Source: Yamagishiella unicocca
Lineage: Eukaryota; Chlorophyta; Chlorophyceae; Chlamydomonadales; Volvocaceae
NCBI GenBank assembly: GCA_003116995.1
Contig: BDSL01000041.1
Location: 62,001-126,000, forward strand
Length of the DNA: 64,000 bases
Direction: 5' to 3'
A program made the position numbers and the translations under genes. Position 1 is the first letter of the stretch. Every line of letters starts with the position of its first letter. Under the pieces are notes generated by a model. The model had not been told where the DNA came from. It ran no database searches and worked only from the letters and a program-made list of their open reading frames with translations. This document shows positions 12,047-23,781 of this stretch, one piece after another.

Positions 12047-15000
12047 ATGTCTTCAACCGGAGGATTCAAGGGCCCTAGCAAGCCGCTTGGTGGAGCGGCG
12101 TCGAAGAGCTACAATGTGGTGCGTGGTGAAAATATCAGATCACTTGCTAATCATAGCAGTCGAGGACCCTATAACGAGCTAAATTTTCGCATTGCTCAAC
12201 CCGTGGCCTGTTGCAGGCGGCAATCTGGGAGAAAACAGCTGCCCTTAGTGAAAACCAGCTGCGTGCAATCGAAGCCCTGGGTCAATGCTGCTCACAAAGG
12301 CCACTTCCTTCGCACGTAAGTTGATCGCCCGTCCAGCTGTTTGTGTCAGTCTTGGGCCTCGATGCCGATCACTAGCGCAGCACCAATGTGCCTGGTAGTG
12401 TGCGAGACGTAGCATAGGTATACGACTTGGGCGAGTATTGTCGGACACGCGCGGGCATCGTGGCTTCCCCCAGCGACCCAGCCAGGCAGACCACTTTTCT
12501 AGAGATGTACCTGACTTCCTTACAGGTCGTCGACGACCAACGCTCTACCGCGGAGACAGCGGAGAGCCACAGCAAGGACAGTTATGTGGGCACACTGGAG
12601 GACGCTGTGCTGCACAACACCAGCCAGTTCCACAAATGGCACTCAGAGCTGGAGGCTGCGTGCGCGTCGGAGACGGAGGAGAAGTATAAGCGTTACGCGG
12701 ACTTGCTGAGCAGCCACGTGAACTCCTGCGAGAGTATCCTCGGCAAGGTGGGAAACCCCGGCCTGTGCCCTGTGTCAGGCCACACGGGCCGCTGTGGAGG
12801 GGAGGGGGAGGACGACAACATGGCATCATGGGCACATCGCCAGGGGCTAAGCTGCACGGCAGGGGCTAAGCTGCACGGCAGGGGCTAAGCTGCACGGCAG
12901 GGGCTAAGCTGCACGGCAGGGGCTAAGCTGCACGGCAGGGGCTAAGCTGCACGGCAGGGGCTAAGCTGCACGGCAGGGGCTGAGCTGCACGGCAGGGACT
13001 AAGCTGCACGGCAGAATGGAAGGGGTGGTGGCCCATAGTTGGCTACCATAGTCCGTGGAAAACCGCCGGCCCAACGACTGCCGGACACACACCCAGTGCC
13101 ACAAGTTTCGGAACCACACGAGAGCGGCTTGCAGCACTCAAAACGGAGCCCGGTTTCTGCAGCCACCGGCTCGTGCCGCTGTTTCCCGCCACGCTTTGCC
13201 CCCCCGCACCCTGCCCAATTCCTCGCCTCCCCGCCTGGTCACATGCGGGCCCTAGACGTACACCCAGAGGCGGGTCCAGCTCCAGCCGGACGGACCACTC
13301 AGCTCCAAGTGCACCCACGCGCTACGCTCCCTGGTCCCCTGGCCCCCCAGGGGAGGCAACCCGCAACTCCGAGTGTTGGCGCTGCTGCTGCTGCTGCCAG
13401 TCCGAAACCCTAAAGCCCTCACCGCCCCCTGCCCCCAACCCCGCCCAGGTGGACCTAACCCTGGAGGCCTTCGAGGCCCTGCAGGGCCAGCACCGCGAGG
13501 TGGTCTCCCGCTCCCGCTCGCTGCACTCCTCCTGCGAGCAGCTGGTGCGGCAGAAGGAGGCGCTGGTGGAGCTGGCGGCGGCCATCCGCGCCAAGCTGCG
13601 CTTCTTCGACGAGTTCGAGCTGGTGTACGCGCAGTTCAATGCGGCGCAGCTGTCGCTCGACAGCGACCAGTTCCTGGCGCTGCTGCGGAAGCTGGACGAC
13701 TGCATGGCCTACGTGGCCAACAACCCGCAGTACGCGGACGCGGGGCAGTACAGCGCCAAGTTCAGGCAGCTGCAGGTCGGAGGGCCGGGATGGCGACGGG
13801 AATGGGGTGGGCGGGTTGCAAGGGGAACCCGTGTGCGAAAGAAAAACCGTTTAGGACAGACGTTTCGAGGGCGGGTGGGTAGGTCGGCGCGCAGGTGGGC
13901 GCCAGTGCGACGACGAAGTGGCGCTGACACCGCGGCCTCGTCGCAACCGGGGTGAAGTCCTTCTCTCTCCCTCCCTGCGTCGACCCATGGGTCTCCCCTC
14001 AACCCCTCCCTCCCTCCCCTGCCTCCCGCCGCCCAGGGCCGCGCGCTGGCCGCGGTGCGCAGCAAGGTGCAGCAGGTGCTCCGCACCGCCGTGCAGCAGG
14101 TGCAGGTGGTCATCCAGCAGGCGGCGTCGGGCTCGATCAGCAGCACGGGCGCGGGAGGCAGCAGCAGCGCGGCGACACCGGCAGCGGGCGCGGCGGCGGG
14201 CGGGCCGGTGCCGCAGCTGGCGGAGGGCGCGGAGGTGCCGATGCTGTACGTGCGCTTCCGGGCGGCAGCGGAGCCCAACATCAAGGGTACGTAGAGTTGG
14301 GGGCCCTCCGGCACTGTAGGGAAGGGGCCCAGGCAGTGGAGTTTGGGGTCGTCCGGCACTGTAGGGAAGGGGCCCAGGCACTGTAGGGAAGGGGCCCAGG
14401 CAGTGGAGGGCAGGGACCCAGGCAGTGGAGGGCAGGGACCCAGGCAGTGGAGGGAAGGGGCCCAGGCAGTGGAGGGCAGGGACCCAGGAAGTGGAGGGCA
14501 GGGACACAGGCAGTGGAGGGAAGGGGCCCAGACAGTGGAGGGCAGGGACCCAGGAAGTGGAGGGAAGGGGCCCAGGCAGTGGAGGGAAGGGGCCCAGGCA
14601 GTGGAGGGAAGGGGCCCAGGCAGTGGAGGGAAGCTCGGAAGCTCGGCGCAGTCTCGGTGGGGGTTCATTCCGTGCGCTGAGTGGCGTTGGCGTTGACGAC
14701 CGCAGGAAGTCCCCATGGGGGGTTTCTCGGGTTGGTTTGCCATTCGTAGCCAGGATCCTCTGCCCACTAAACGTACTCTGGCCCCCGCCACCCTCTTCCT
14801 TCTGCCCTCAGGCCTGCTCCGAGAGGTTGAAGCCCGCGCCAACCGACCCGAGTACATGCGGCTGCTGACTGAGTGCCACAGCCTGTACGCGCAGGCGCGG
14901 CTGGCGCTCATAGGGCCCTATGTGCAGCAGCGCATCCTGCAGTACTCGGCGCAGTCGCTGCCGCTGTTCACGAGGAACGGCTGTGAGCATCTCGGCCGGG

Positions 15001-18000
15001 TGGGTGGCGGCAGCGGCGCGGCTAGATGGAGGGATGGGGTTCTGGGTCGGCGATCTGGGTCAGCGATCTGGATCGCGATCTGGGTTGACGACCTGGGTCA
15101 CCAGCCGGCGTGTCACTTGCCGGCTCGGTCGCTGCGCTTGTTGCCATGGGCTGGGGCCTTGCTGGCGGGAGGCAGGGGGACTCAGATGGCGCTGGTGACG
15201 GGCCATCGCGGCTGTGGGATGATTGCGGCCGGTAATCCGCTGCGACGCTGCTGCTGGAGCACTGCGTAGCTCTGCATTGATCAGGAAACTACGCTTCCCG
15301 GCCCCCCCACAGCACCACCACGGGTTCGGACCACGTGTTTCCCTCCCTAACCCTCCCCGTACCCGCTGTGCCCCTCCCCCGGGCGCAGGTGTGCCAGCTG
15401 GAGGTGCAGCTGTTCGAGCACTTCTTCCCGGGACAACAGGCTCAGGTGGGCGGATGGGTGGGTGGGCGTCAGGGGACCAAAGAAGGCGCACGCACCGTGT
15501 CGGTGTCGGTGTTAGACGGGGCGACTGCTGGCCTTCACGCCCTAACCTACTCCAGCTGGGTATGGGAAACCGCCCTGGCCTACCGTATTCCAGCTGGATA
15601 TGGGCAGGTCCACCTTGTAGGGCGGCTCGGGTGGGGACGCTGTAGCCGGGGGATCAGGTGCCGCGCACACATACCGCACACCACCGTTTGGCAAGCAACT
15701 CCCATGAGCGACTTTGACACTCGACCAGACAATGCGAGGATGTGTTTCACCCCGGTTCCGCGTCACCGCGCATCCACATCCACATCCACATTCAACAGGA
15801 CGCAGCGCCGCAAGCGCAGCAGCCCACCAAGGGCGCCATCGCCAAGACCGGCGCCGCCGCCCAACCGGCCGCGGCGGTGCTGCCGTCCTCAGCCGACGCA
15901 CTGGCGCCCCTCCTGGAGCCGCTGGCCACCATGCTGTACGACCAGCTCCGGCCGGCGGTTGTGATGATGCAGGATCTAGACGAGCTGTGTGAGCTGGTGG
16001 ACATCCTCAAGCACGAAGTGAGTGATCCCTGGGGAGGGCACGGCGCTGGCGTTCCCTCGGTCGGTCGGGCTAGATGTAAAGCCCATGAGCCGACATAGGA
16101 GACGAGGCATACTGGGCGGAGGAAGGGTTAGACACGCGTTTATGGTAGGGTGAGGGCGCGGCTGTGTGGTGACCGAGAGGGGGAAGGGGCGCCGTAGTCC
16201 CCGCTGACGATGGAGCAGCAGGTGCCGATGGCAGTGGAACGAACGGACCTTGGCTGCTCGAACCACGTCTCACTAGAGCCGCCGCCTCCAACCGCTCCTC
16301 CGCTCGAACCCACCGCCCTCTCCCCGCGCTCGCAGGTGCTGGGCGAGCAGCTGGCCCGCCGCGGCGTGGGCGGCGAGGCGCTCAAGCCGCTGCTCGGCCG
16401 CTGCCTGGCGGACGTGCAGGGCCGCCTCATCTTCCGCGTGCAGGCCTACATCCGCGACGAGATCACCGGCTACACCCTCACCGCCGACGACACCGACTAC
16501 CCCGCCAAGCTGGAGAAGCAGGCCGCAGCCGCGTCGGCGCTGCCCGCCTCCACCTCCGCCTCGAACGGCGACGGCGAAGAGGAGAACGGCCCCTCCGCCC
16601 TCGAGCCCGCCGCCGGCGGCAACGGCCACGCCGCCGCCGCGGCGGCGGCGGCGCCTGGCGGCGCCGACCCCTACGCGACGCTGTTCCCTCCCCTGCGCGC
16701 GACGCTGCTGGTGCTCTCGAAGCTCTACCGCGCCGTGGACTCCAAGATCTTTGGCGGCCTGGCGCAGGAGGCCGTGGCGGCCTGCACCCTGGCTGTGCAG
16801 CAGGCCAGCCGCGCGGTGGCGCGCCGGGCGTCGACGGCGCCGGCGGCCGGCGCGGCGGCGGCGGCGGCAGCGGCAGCGGCGGGTGCGACGTCCACCCTGG
16901 ACGCGCAGCTGTTCATGATCCGCAACCTGCTGTTCCTTCGCGAGCAGATCGTGCCGTTCGACGTGGACTTCGCGGTCACGGACATGGACCTGGACTTCTC
17001 TCACATGCGGGACCACCTGCGGTGAGGCGGGTGGCGGTACCGCACGCAAGGACAAGCACTACGCGGTGTATTTTCCCACTTCGGCTTTTTCGGCTCATTA
17101 CGAGAGTATTTTCTCCCTTCGGCGCTTTCCTTCGTTTTCATATGCGCCCGCGCGCGCTTGTAGATGGTACCATACCGTACCGCGCCCGCCGTACCGCGCC
17201 AGCAAGCTTCACTCCTCGTCCTTCACCTCCTCGTCCTGAACCCCCTCCCGGCCCTCCCCCCGTCCTCCCCCGCACCTGCTCCGCGCCGCGCCCCCCATCC
17301 CCACCCCCGCCAGCCGCATCATGATGGGCCAAGAGAACCTGTTCACGTTCGGCCCTGCCAACGCGATGGTGCGGATGCTGGGCGCCTCCGGCCCCAGGGT
17401 GCACATGTACCAACTGGACTCCAAGAAGGAGCTGGAGAAGGCGCTCAAGGTGCGGCGGCGGAGGGGGTTAGCGCAGAAGTGTGCGGCGCAGCATATGAGA
17501 GATAGAGGAAAAGAGAAAAAGAGAAAATTAGTAGCGGGGAAAGGTGTGGGTGGAGCTGAAGGGGGGGTGCTATGCACCGCCGCCATGTTGGCTTGGCCCC
17601 TCGGTCCAAGCCAGCGGTCCTGCTTGGCCTCCTCTGTCTCTGTGGCCCCGCCGTTCCGTGACCAGCGCGTCCCGTCCGCAGCAACCCCACCCATGCCGCA
17701 ACCTCACGCGTCTCACCGCAACCACACGCCCCGCCCTCCCTCCCGCATGCTCTCCAAATTCTCCAACATGCGTCTCCAGACGCGTGTACCAAACGTTTCC
17801 TAATTGGTTCTACTTTTCAGTTCCGACCCACGGGTCTCCTCCCTTTCCGTCCTCCCTCCCGCCCTTCAGGCCGTGTGCGAGGCGCTGATCATGGCGCTGA
17901 CCAAGGTGGCTGTGGAGCCCATGCTGTCCTTCATCACCAAGGTGGGGGGGGGCGCACAGGGGCGGTTGGGGGGGGGGCGCAAGTCCGTCATGGCTGGCGG

Positions 18001-18984
18001 CGGGTACGGGATCGGCTCGCGCAGCCCCCAGCGGCGGTCCGCGAACCCATTCCCAGCCAGCGTAGGCGGGGGCCCCCCCGGTCGTGGATTCGCGGATTCT
18101 CTTATAACCCCCCAACTGAGCTCTCAAGCACCGCCATCCCTCTTTTGTCCTCCACGGGTTTCCTCGCTACCTCTCCTTTTGAACATCGCAGGTGACGGCT
18201 GTGCGCCTCGCCGCCGGGCACGGTGGGCAGGCGTCCAAGCCGCTGCGGGAGCAGGTGAGCCGCCGCGCCCACCCCGACTGCGCGCTGCCCTGTTCGGCCC
18301 TGCCCTGCCCAGCCCTGCCCAGCCTTGCTTGCGGACTCGTGCCTAGGTATTGCTTCGCCGCCCACAATCGGGTTTCCGCAGCCGCTTTCCACCACGACCC
18401 TCCCAGCCGCGCACTCGCTCACCGGCGGCCCCATGCAGCTGGCGGCCCGGGCTTCGGGCAACTCCGTGACCCAGATCCCACCGACACCAGATCCCACCGA
18501 CACCAGATCCCACCGACACCAGATCCCACCGACACCAGATCCCACCGACACCTGCTTGCCGCAATTCTGGCCTCCACTGCCCAGGCCTTCGCCTCCACCG
18601 CCAAGTTGGCTGAGATGGTGGGTCGCGTCAACGCGGCGCTGTCCGGGCCGCTGCCCGGCGCCGTTGTCAAGATGCGCCTCTACCTGCCCAACCCCGCCAC
18701 ACACGCCATCCTGCTCAAGCCCGTCAAGTCCAACATCGCTGAGGCGCACGGCCAGATAGCCAAGTTGCTGCAGGTGCGAAGCGCGGCGGCGCAGGCGGCT
18801 AGCGATACTATGTATCGCCGCGACCAGCTCTCATCTGCTAACCCGACCGCCACCTTTCGCCTTTGTTTGTTTTGAATTTCTTTCGTTTCTTTCGACTCTG
18901 CAGACGGACTACACGCCGGAGGAGGCCGCTGAGGTGCCGTTGCATAACCCGCAGCAGTTGGCCGCAGTCCTGGACAGGCTGTGA
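12047..18984 (+). CDS. COG3: Conserved oligomeric Golgi complex subunit 3
   Basis: COG3 is a lobe A subunit of the COG tethering complex, which acts in intra-Golgi retrograde vesicle traffic on the cytosolic Golgi face. Fourteen exons: 12047..12118, 12217..12315, 12526..12747, 13449..13775, 14037..14286, 14812..14999, 15389..15445, 15799..16017, 16336..17021, 17314..17449, 17870..17941, 18192..18254, 18585..18773, 18904..18984. They join in phase to 886 residues, near the usual family length. The SEC34-like core includes KLRFFDEFELV, LDDCMAYVANNPQYADAGQY, KFRQLQGRALAAVRSKV and VCQLEVQLFEHFFPG. The C-terminal half includes RNLLFLREQIVPFDVDFAV and ends LHNPQQLAAVLDRL. Ala-rich loops (about residues 540-590 and 640-665) interrupt conserved helices. 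Several introns hold minisatellites and intron-end modules. The stop TGA sits inside a donor-like GTGAGT, but the protein end agrees with plant COG3. Confidence 0.93.
12838..13015. repeat. 19-bp minisatellite in COG3 intron 3
   Basis: About nine head-to-tail copies of a 19-base unit (CAGGGGCTAAGCTGCACGG) with near-perfect identity. They lie wholly inside intron 3. Confidence 0.9.
13811..14005 (+). mobile_element. Intron-end module pair, family A (COG3 intron 4)
   Basis: The left part is GGGTTGCAAGGGGAACCCGT followed by AAAAACCGTTTAGGACAGACG, 35 bases after the donor. The right part, 13980-14005, is its inverted counterpart (GACCCATGGGTCTCCCC TCAACCC), about 30 bases before the acceptor. Together they look like the two ends of one short inverted-repeat element spanning most of the intron. 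Confidence 0.5.
14292..14640. repeat. 22-bp minisatellite in COG3 intron 5
   Basis: About fifteen imperfect copies of a 22-base unit containing GGCCCAGGCAGTGGAGGG. Single-base variants are interspersed. Wholly intronic. Confidence 0.9.
17751..17845 (-). repeat. Intron-end module, family A (COG3 intron 10)
   Basis: Inverted copy relative to the gene: AAATTCTCCAACATGCGTCTCC, then CCAAACGTTTCC, then GACCCACGGGTCTCCTCCC. It ends about 25 bases before the acceptor. Confidence 0.5.
18085..18112 (+). repeat. Short dispersed repeat, family C
   Basis: GGATTCGCGGATTCTCTTAT AACCCC in COG3 intron 11. Near-identical copies occur at 30695-30722 and, inverted, at 51375-51400. All three are in introns of different genes. 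Confidence 0.55.
18470..18552. repeat. 16-bp minisatellite in COG3 intron 12
   Basis: About five perfect copies of ACCGACACCAGATCCC inside intron 12. Confidence 0.9.
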
Positions 18985-19564
18985 GTGCAGCTGCTGCCCG
19001 ACATATGAGGGGCCTGTGAGGGCTCAGCAAGAGGCGCAGGCGCTCCAGGGAGGGTGCATGCATGGCGGAGCCCGCCGAGCGCTGTCTGCTGCCCATCGGC
19101 CTTGCTGGTTGTCGCGGTTTTGACCCGGAGTGGCTGGGGCACATGGACCCCGCCATTGAGCGGGACGAGGCGCCAGACAGGTGCAACGGTTGTACATGCT
19201 GGGCTGGCTCTGGTTGGCACACACGTCTCACAAAGATGCGATTTGAAGTCACACAACAGCTCGGGACACTGGTATGTCCGGCATGCTCGGTGTAGACATG
19301 GGCTGCGGACGGGTGTGCTGAGTGGGCCAGACGGACGTCGGAATGCTCGCAGCGGCTTTACGGCAAAAGGCGCCGCAACAGCAGCAGCAGCCGGTGTCCG
19401 CTCTGTGGCTTACACCATGGTACGCTGCCGGAGCGGACCGAGCGTGATGTGCGTAGCAATGGACACACCACTGGGCGCTCTCTTCCTCGCCTGCATTTCA
19501 AGCATGCGCGGATGATGCACGAGTGCGAGATGGGAGGCCGGGACGGAGCGGAGGGACGTAAGCG

Positions 19565-19569
19565 TGTAA
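19565..19569 (+). terminator. Candidate poly(A) signal of COG3
   Basis: TGTAA 580 bases past the COG3 stop. The stretch 18985-19564 holds no gene and is read as 3' UTR. Confidence 0.45.
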
Positions 19570-19928
19570 TATGACCTACGTCGGCCGTTCCAACTCCACT
19601 GATGATAGGAGGTTTATGATTGGGTTAGCATTTGCGCCCAAGCCTCAACCAGGCGGCGGTGTTGTCGTGATTCGTACGAGACCGGGTGACGTGGCGATGA
19701 CGCGTGCGTGTATTTTGTTGGCGAGGCGCGATGTCGGCGCTGCAAATGTAAGGATACGAGATCATGGCTTCCTTGTTCGACTCCTCTCCTCTCGGTGGAC
19801 ATCATGCGTTAGAATGTCCCGACGGATGCAAATGATAGCATTTGTTCACCGCGTCAGATGCTTACTGGTGTGCCGCCATGTGTCCGTGTCAATGTGCAAA
19901 ACCTTACGACGCAGCAAAGGGCACTTTA

Positions 19929-19933
19929 TTACA
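19929..19933 (-). terminator. Candidate poly(A) signal of GDPD gene
   Basis: TTACA on plus gives TGTAA on minus, about 910 bases past the GDPD stop. The stretch 19570-20843 shows no other gene. The convergent COG3 signal lies 360 bases further on. Confidence 0.35.
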
Positions 19934-20843
19934 TAAAACACTGCGAAGCAGCAATAATAATCGAACGTTCCCATTACGTCCACGGATCGCGTAGGCCTCA
20001 TATGTGCCTTCTAAGCCCTGCCACATCCTTCCACGCTGTGCAGACATGGAATAATACTTAGCGCCGTTGTCCAGTGAATGGGATCCTGCGAACAGTGCGC
20101 AAAGCTCTGGCTGTCAACGGGTTGCCTCAACATTGGCTGAACACAACACACTCTTCGCTCCCTGCCCTCAGGAGCCGCAACCCGAACCCCAAACCCTCCG
20201 AGGCAGTACCGTACATCCCCAGCCTCTTATAGAAACTAGCAGCCGCAATTGCAGCGGTCTTGTCGTGGAAAGGGCAAGCTCAAATTGCTTGCACACAAAG
20301 CATGAAGAAACGTCCGTGTTAAGTCGCAAGGACACCAGTACCTTGCGACTGCGCCACATGGCTCGAGACGCATCAATTAAGCAGTTCGCTGTTGCTAGGA
20401 GCCGTAGAGATTGGACCCAAAGGGAAACCAAGGCGCAGCCTGCTATCTACTTCGTCAGGCCTTCACCAAGAAAAATAAATTATACCATATGTTTGCTACT
20501 CACTGTTCACCAGTCCCACCAGGTGCAGTATTAACCACCGGGCAGAGCTCCGAATCACCTTTCCCATCCCGTGAATGCTGTACAACAGGCTGCTCCACTT
20601 CGCCTCACCCTGCAGCTGCCAACCATCTTCCGGCAGCAGCAACCAATCCCAACTGACAGGAAGTCCTCATACACGCCGGTTGCTCCCAGCGACTGACAAT
20701 ACGCCCCACCCCATGGGACCAGCAATGTGTGGCCATCGCTGAATCATTCACAACACGAACCACACCGCGCAGCGCGCCACCTCGCCGCGCCACTTTTGCC
20801 GTGCCCAAGAGCGGCCAAGCGTCACTCCGACATTGCGCGTGCG

Positions 20844-23781
20844 CTACTTGAGCGCCTCTGCCTCCTCATCCTCAGCACCCAGCGCCGCCGTCACCCCCGC
20901 CACCTCATCCACGATGGCGGCCGCCACGCCCGCGCCAGCCTGCGCCCTCAGGCACTCGAGGTCGTTGTTCTCCAGGCCGTACGTCATGAGCTCCAACCGC
21001 CTGCCCTCGGCGCTGGCCACCATGTCCATGTTCTGCGCGGTTGGTTGCGAACGGTTGGGAACGGTTGATTAGGTTGGAAAGAGGCGAAAGGGTGCGAAAA
21101 GGGCCGAGGACACGAGCAAGGACAAGAACACGCATCCACTTGCTGGACGCACAAAACTGACATGGATGGAAAGCGGGCTGCACAGCGCGCACACTCCCCC
21201 ATGCCAAACCCCTAATTACCCTGGCCGGCCAAGGTCACAACCCCAATAGACCCCCCCCACACACACGCAAATCCTACACCGAATCTACGATGCGCATACC
21301 TTGAGCAGCACCGACGCCGGCACCACGATGCCCTTCATGCCCGCCTCCGCAGCGAACGACAGCGCGGCGGGAATGGACGTGCGCCGCTCGTCCGCGTGCT
21401 CGTACACACCGCAGCCCGACAGGTAGTACACGGGGTGCTCCGCCTGGCGCCGCTTCAGCTCCACGCACACGTCCGGGTCGAACGAGGAGAACATGACGTG
21501 GCGGCGCCGGTAGCCATGCGCTTCATGGCCGCGGTCCTGGTCCTGATGGCCTTGGTGCTGATGGTCCTGGTCCTGATGTTCTTGGTGCTCCTCGTAGTCA
21601 GCGCCACGGCGAAGCGGCGAGCAGGGCGGCGAGGAGCCCGCGCATCGGTCCACCACGGGCAAGATGGCCCCCAACACGCGGTCCACCTCAGCCTCCGGCG
21701 TGTGCACCACATCGTCGCCAGTCGTCATTTTGATCTGCGCCGGGGCGGCCGCAGCGAGAGACAGCGAGAGCGAGCAGGGGCATGTGAGGCGAGGCAGGAG
21801 CGCTTGGGAGGGGGGGTGGGGGCTTGTCTGCTCGCTTGCTCTCCGGTAAGCCGCGCTTGCTAGTAGACCTGCAAGGTCCGCCGGCAGACGAACGTAACGC
21901 CAAACCGGGCGAGCAGCACAAGCACAGTTCCTCAGGGTGTGTGTGTGTGTGTGTGAAAACCGTTTTACGCGACGGGACAGGATAGTTGGCGCATGGTTGT
22001 CGGACATCGATTTCCTCAAGAGGGGGGGGCCATGTCGCGACGTAGCGCGGGGAGGGGCCGCGCAGGCTGCGACGGGGGGGGTTCCGCGGGCGCAAAGCAG
22101 AAGCAGCGCTAACGGATGCGTGTTCTGCTAGGGCTCAGGTGAGGCAACGTGCGCAGTCCCCCTCCTGCTGTCTCGTCCCCCGTACCTCGATGTCGAATCC
22201 GACCTCCTGCGGCAGCGCCGAGAACACGGCCTCCAGCGTCGGTATGGCGTCGTCCTCCTCGCACATCCACCGAGCATACCTGGGACACGTGGAGGAACGC
22301 CGCAGCACGGGACGTGACGAGGTGAGACAAACGCCTCGCAGCTCCGCTGTATGACTTCCAGGCACGATAAACCACAATCAGGCAAGCCGCAAACCGACAG
22401 CGGATAAAGTGGCAAACACGGAATTGCGCAGACCCAGTCCCGCAGTCCGATCATGCTCCACAGCACTCCTCACATGGCCCCTGGTTCCACGGCTCGTCCC
22501 TGGCCCCTCTGCCGCCTCACCACAGCCTGGCCCCCAGGTCGGGACGCACCTGGTCCTCCATTGCCGGGTGGCCCTGTCGCGAAACAGCCGCAACAGCCCC
22601 CGCGACGGTTCCGAGCCGCAATCGTCGCTGCTGCCGTCGTCGCTGATTGCGGAGCTGCAGCTGCCTGGGGCTGCCTGGTAGCTGCCGCGGCCGCACAGCG
22701 CCTTGAGCTCCGCCAGGGTGAGGTCCTTGACCTGCGGCTTCCTGGGGTGGTCGACGGACCCAAACACGACATCGTCGTCGTGCCAGATGACAGGCACATT
22801 GTCGCGGGTCACCTGCGGAGCGAACGGTCGGTTGGGCGTTGGGGCGGTGGGTGAGGGCTACCGGGCGCGGCAGGCAGAAACGGTTGGGAGCGGCCTGCCC
22901 GGGGCGGGTCGCAGCACAGATTGGGGGTCAACGACGAGCGGCGTGAACTATGCAACGGAGAATCCTGCGCATCGTGCGCCGCTGAAGGGGGGGAGAGGGA
23001 CGGAGTGTGCCGCAGGCTACCAATCGTCCTGCCCCAACCACAAGTCAAATCGAGCAAAACTCAGGAAGTCGTCAAATGTAGGGGCGTCAGTGCAGGCTAA
23101 GCCTACGTAAGCACACGCTGGAATACACGTGGACAACGGCTTGCGTGGAACTGGAATGCTCCCATTCTGCCGCCCCGTCCATTGATTCACACATAAGAAG
23201 CACAGCAAATTTCCCAGCTTGCGCTCGCCGCGCCGCGCTAGACGACTCGAGTGCTGACCTGGACATCAAATTCTACGAAGCCTACACCGCATTTGAAGGC
23301 TTGCTGAAAGGACTGAATTGTATTCTCTCGAAACGCGGGGTACACGCCCAGTTTGCCGTCGTTGCTCGTTATGGCGAGGTTCTCGCCCATCCTGCAGCCG
23401 TTGAGGAAAGCAAAGAGCATAAAGATGCTGACAAACAAATGCAGAGGGTTTGGACAGGGTGCAGGGCGGCAAGTGCTTCAGTCGCTCCACCTAAGCAACT
23501 CCGACACGCAAGGATGCGGACGGTTAGGCCTGGAGGCCGGATGGCCTTCAGCCCCCACACACGGCGCGTTGAACCCACCCACGATGGCCCCCAAGCAGCA
23601 TGGGGCCGTGCTTGCCCATATCGACTGGAGCCTTAATCGAGAACGTTGCAGCGCAGCGCGTTGACGCAGAGGCACTGCGTGATAGCCCTTTATTAGCCCT
23701 AGGGCCGCAGAAAGGTGTATCTACAAAGTATGAGGATGCACTACGCCAGCGGCAAGGGTCGCGCAGTGAATGCGCATGCAT
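20844..23781 (-). CDS. GDPD: Glycerophosphodiester phosphodiesterase
   Basis: Hydrolyses glycerophosphodiesters to glycerol-3-phosphate and an alcohol; the single domain resembles plant GDPD1-3. Exons on the minus strand are 23781..23579, 23391..23259, 22812..22550, 22279..22186, 21734..21300 and 21032..20844, in phase (438 residues). The catalytic motif is split by intron 1: exon 1 ends GGHRG (His about 66) and exon 2 starts MGENLA. RENTIQSF, EFDVQ (about 108-112) and IWHDDD (about 122-126) follow. GFDIE and IKMTT join over an intron in the expected metal-binding region. An insert of about 25 His/Gln/Asp residues (genomic about 21530-21600) sits inside the barrel before MFSSFDPDVCVELKR. The Ser/Arg/Ala-rich first 55 residues look like an organelle transit peptide. 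Substrate specificity cannot be read from the sequence. Confidence 0.9.
21955..22010 (+). repeat. Family B module in GDPD intron
   Basis: AAAACCGTTTTACGCGACGG then GACAGGATAGTTGGCGCATG GT. It lies mid-intron, inverted to the gene, beside a (GT)n run at 21937-21955. Very similar to the module at 49926-50015. Confidence 0.55.

Noticed and set aside
14343..14868. Repetitive GPRQWREGAQ-type frames
   Set aside because: Translations of the 22-base minisatellite in COG3 intron 5.
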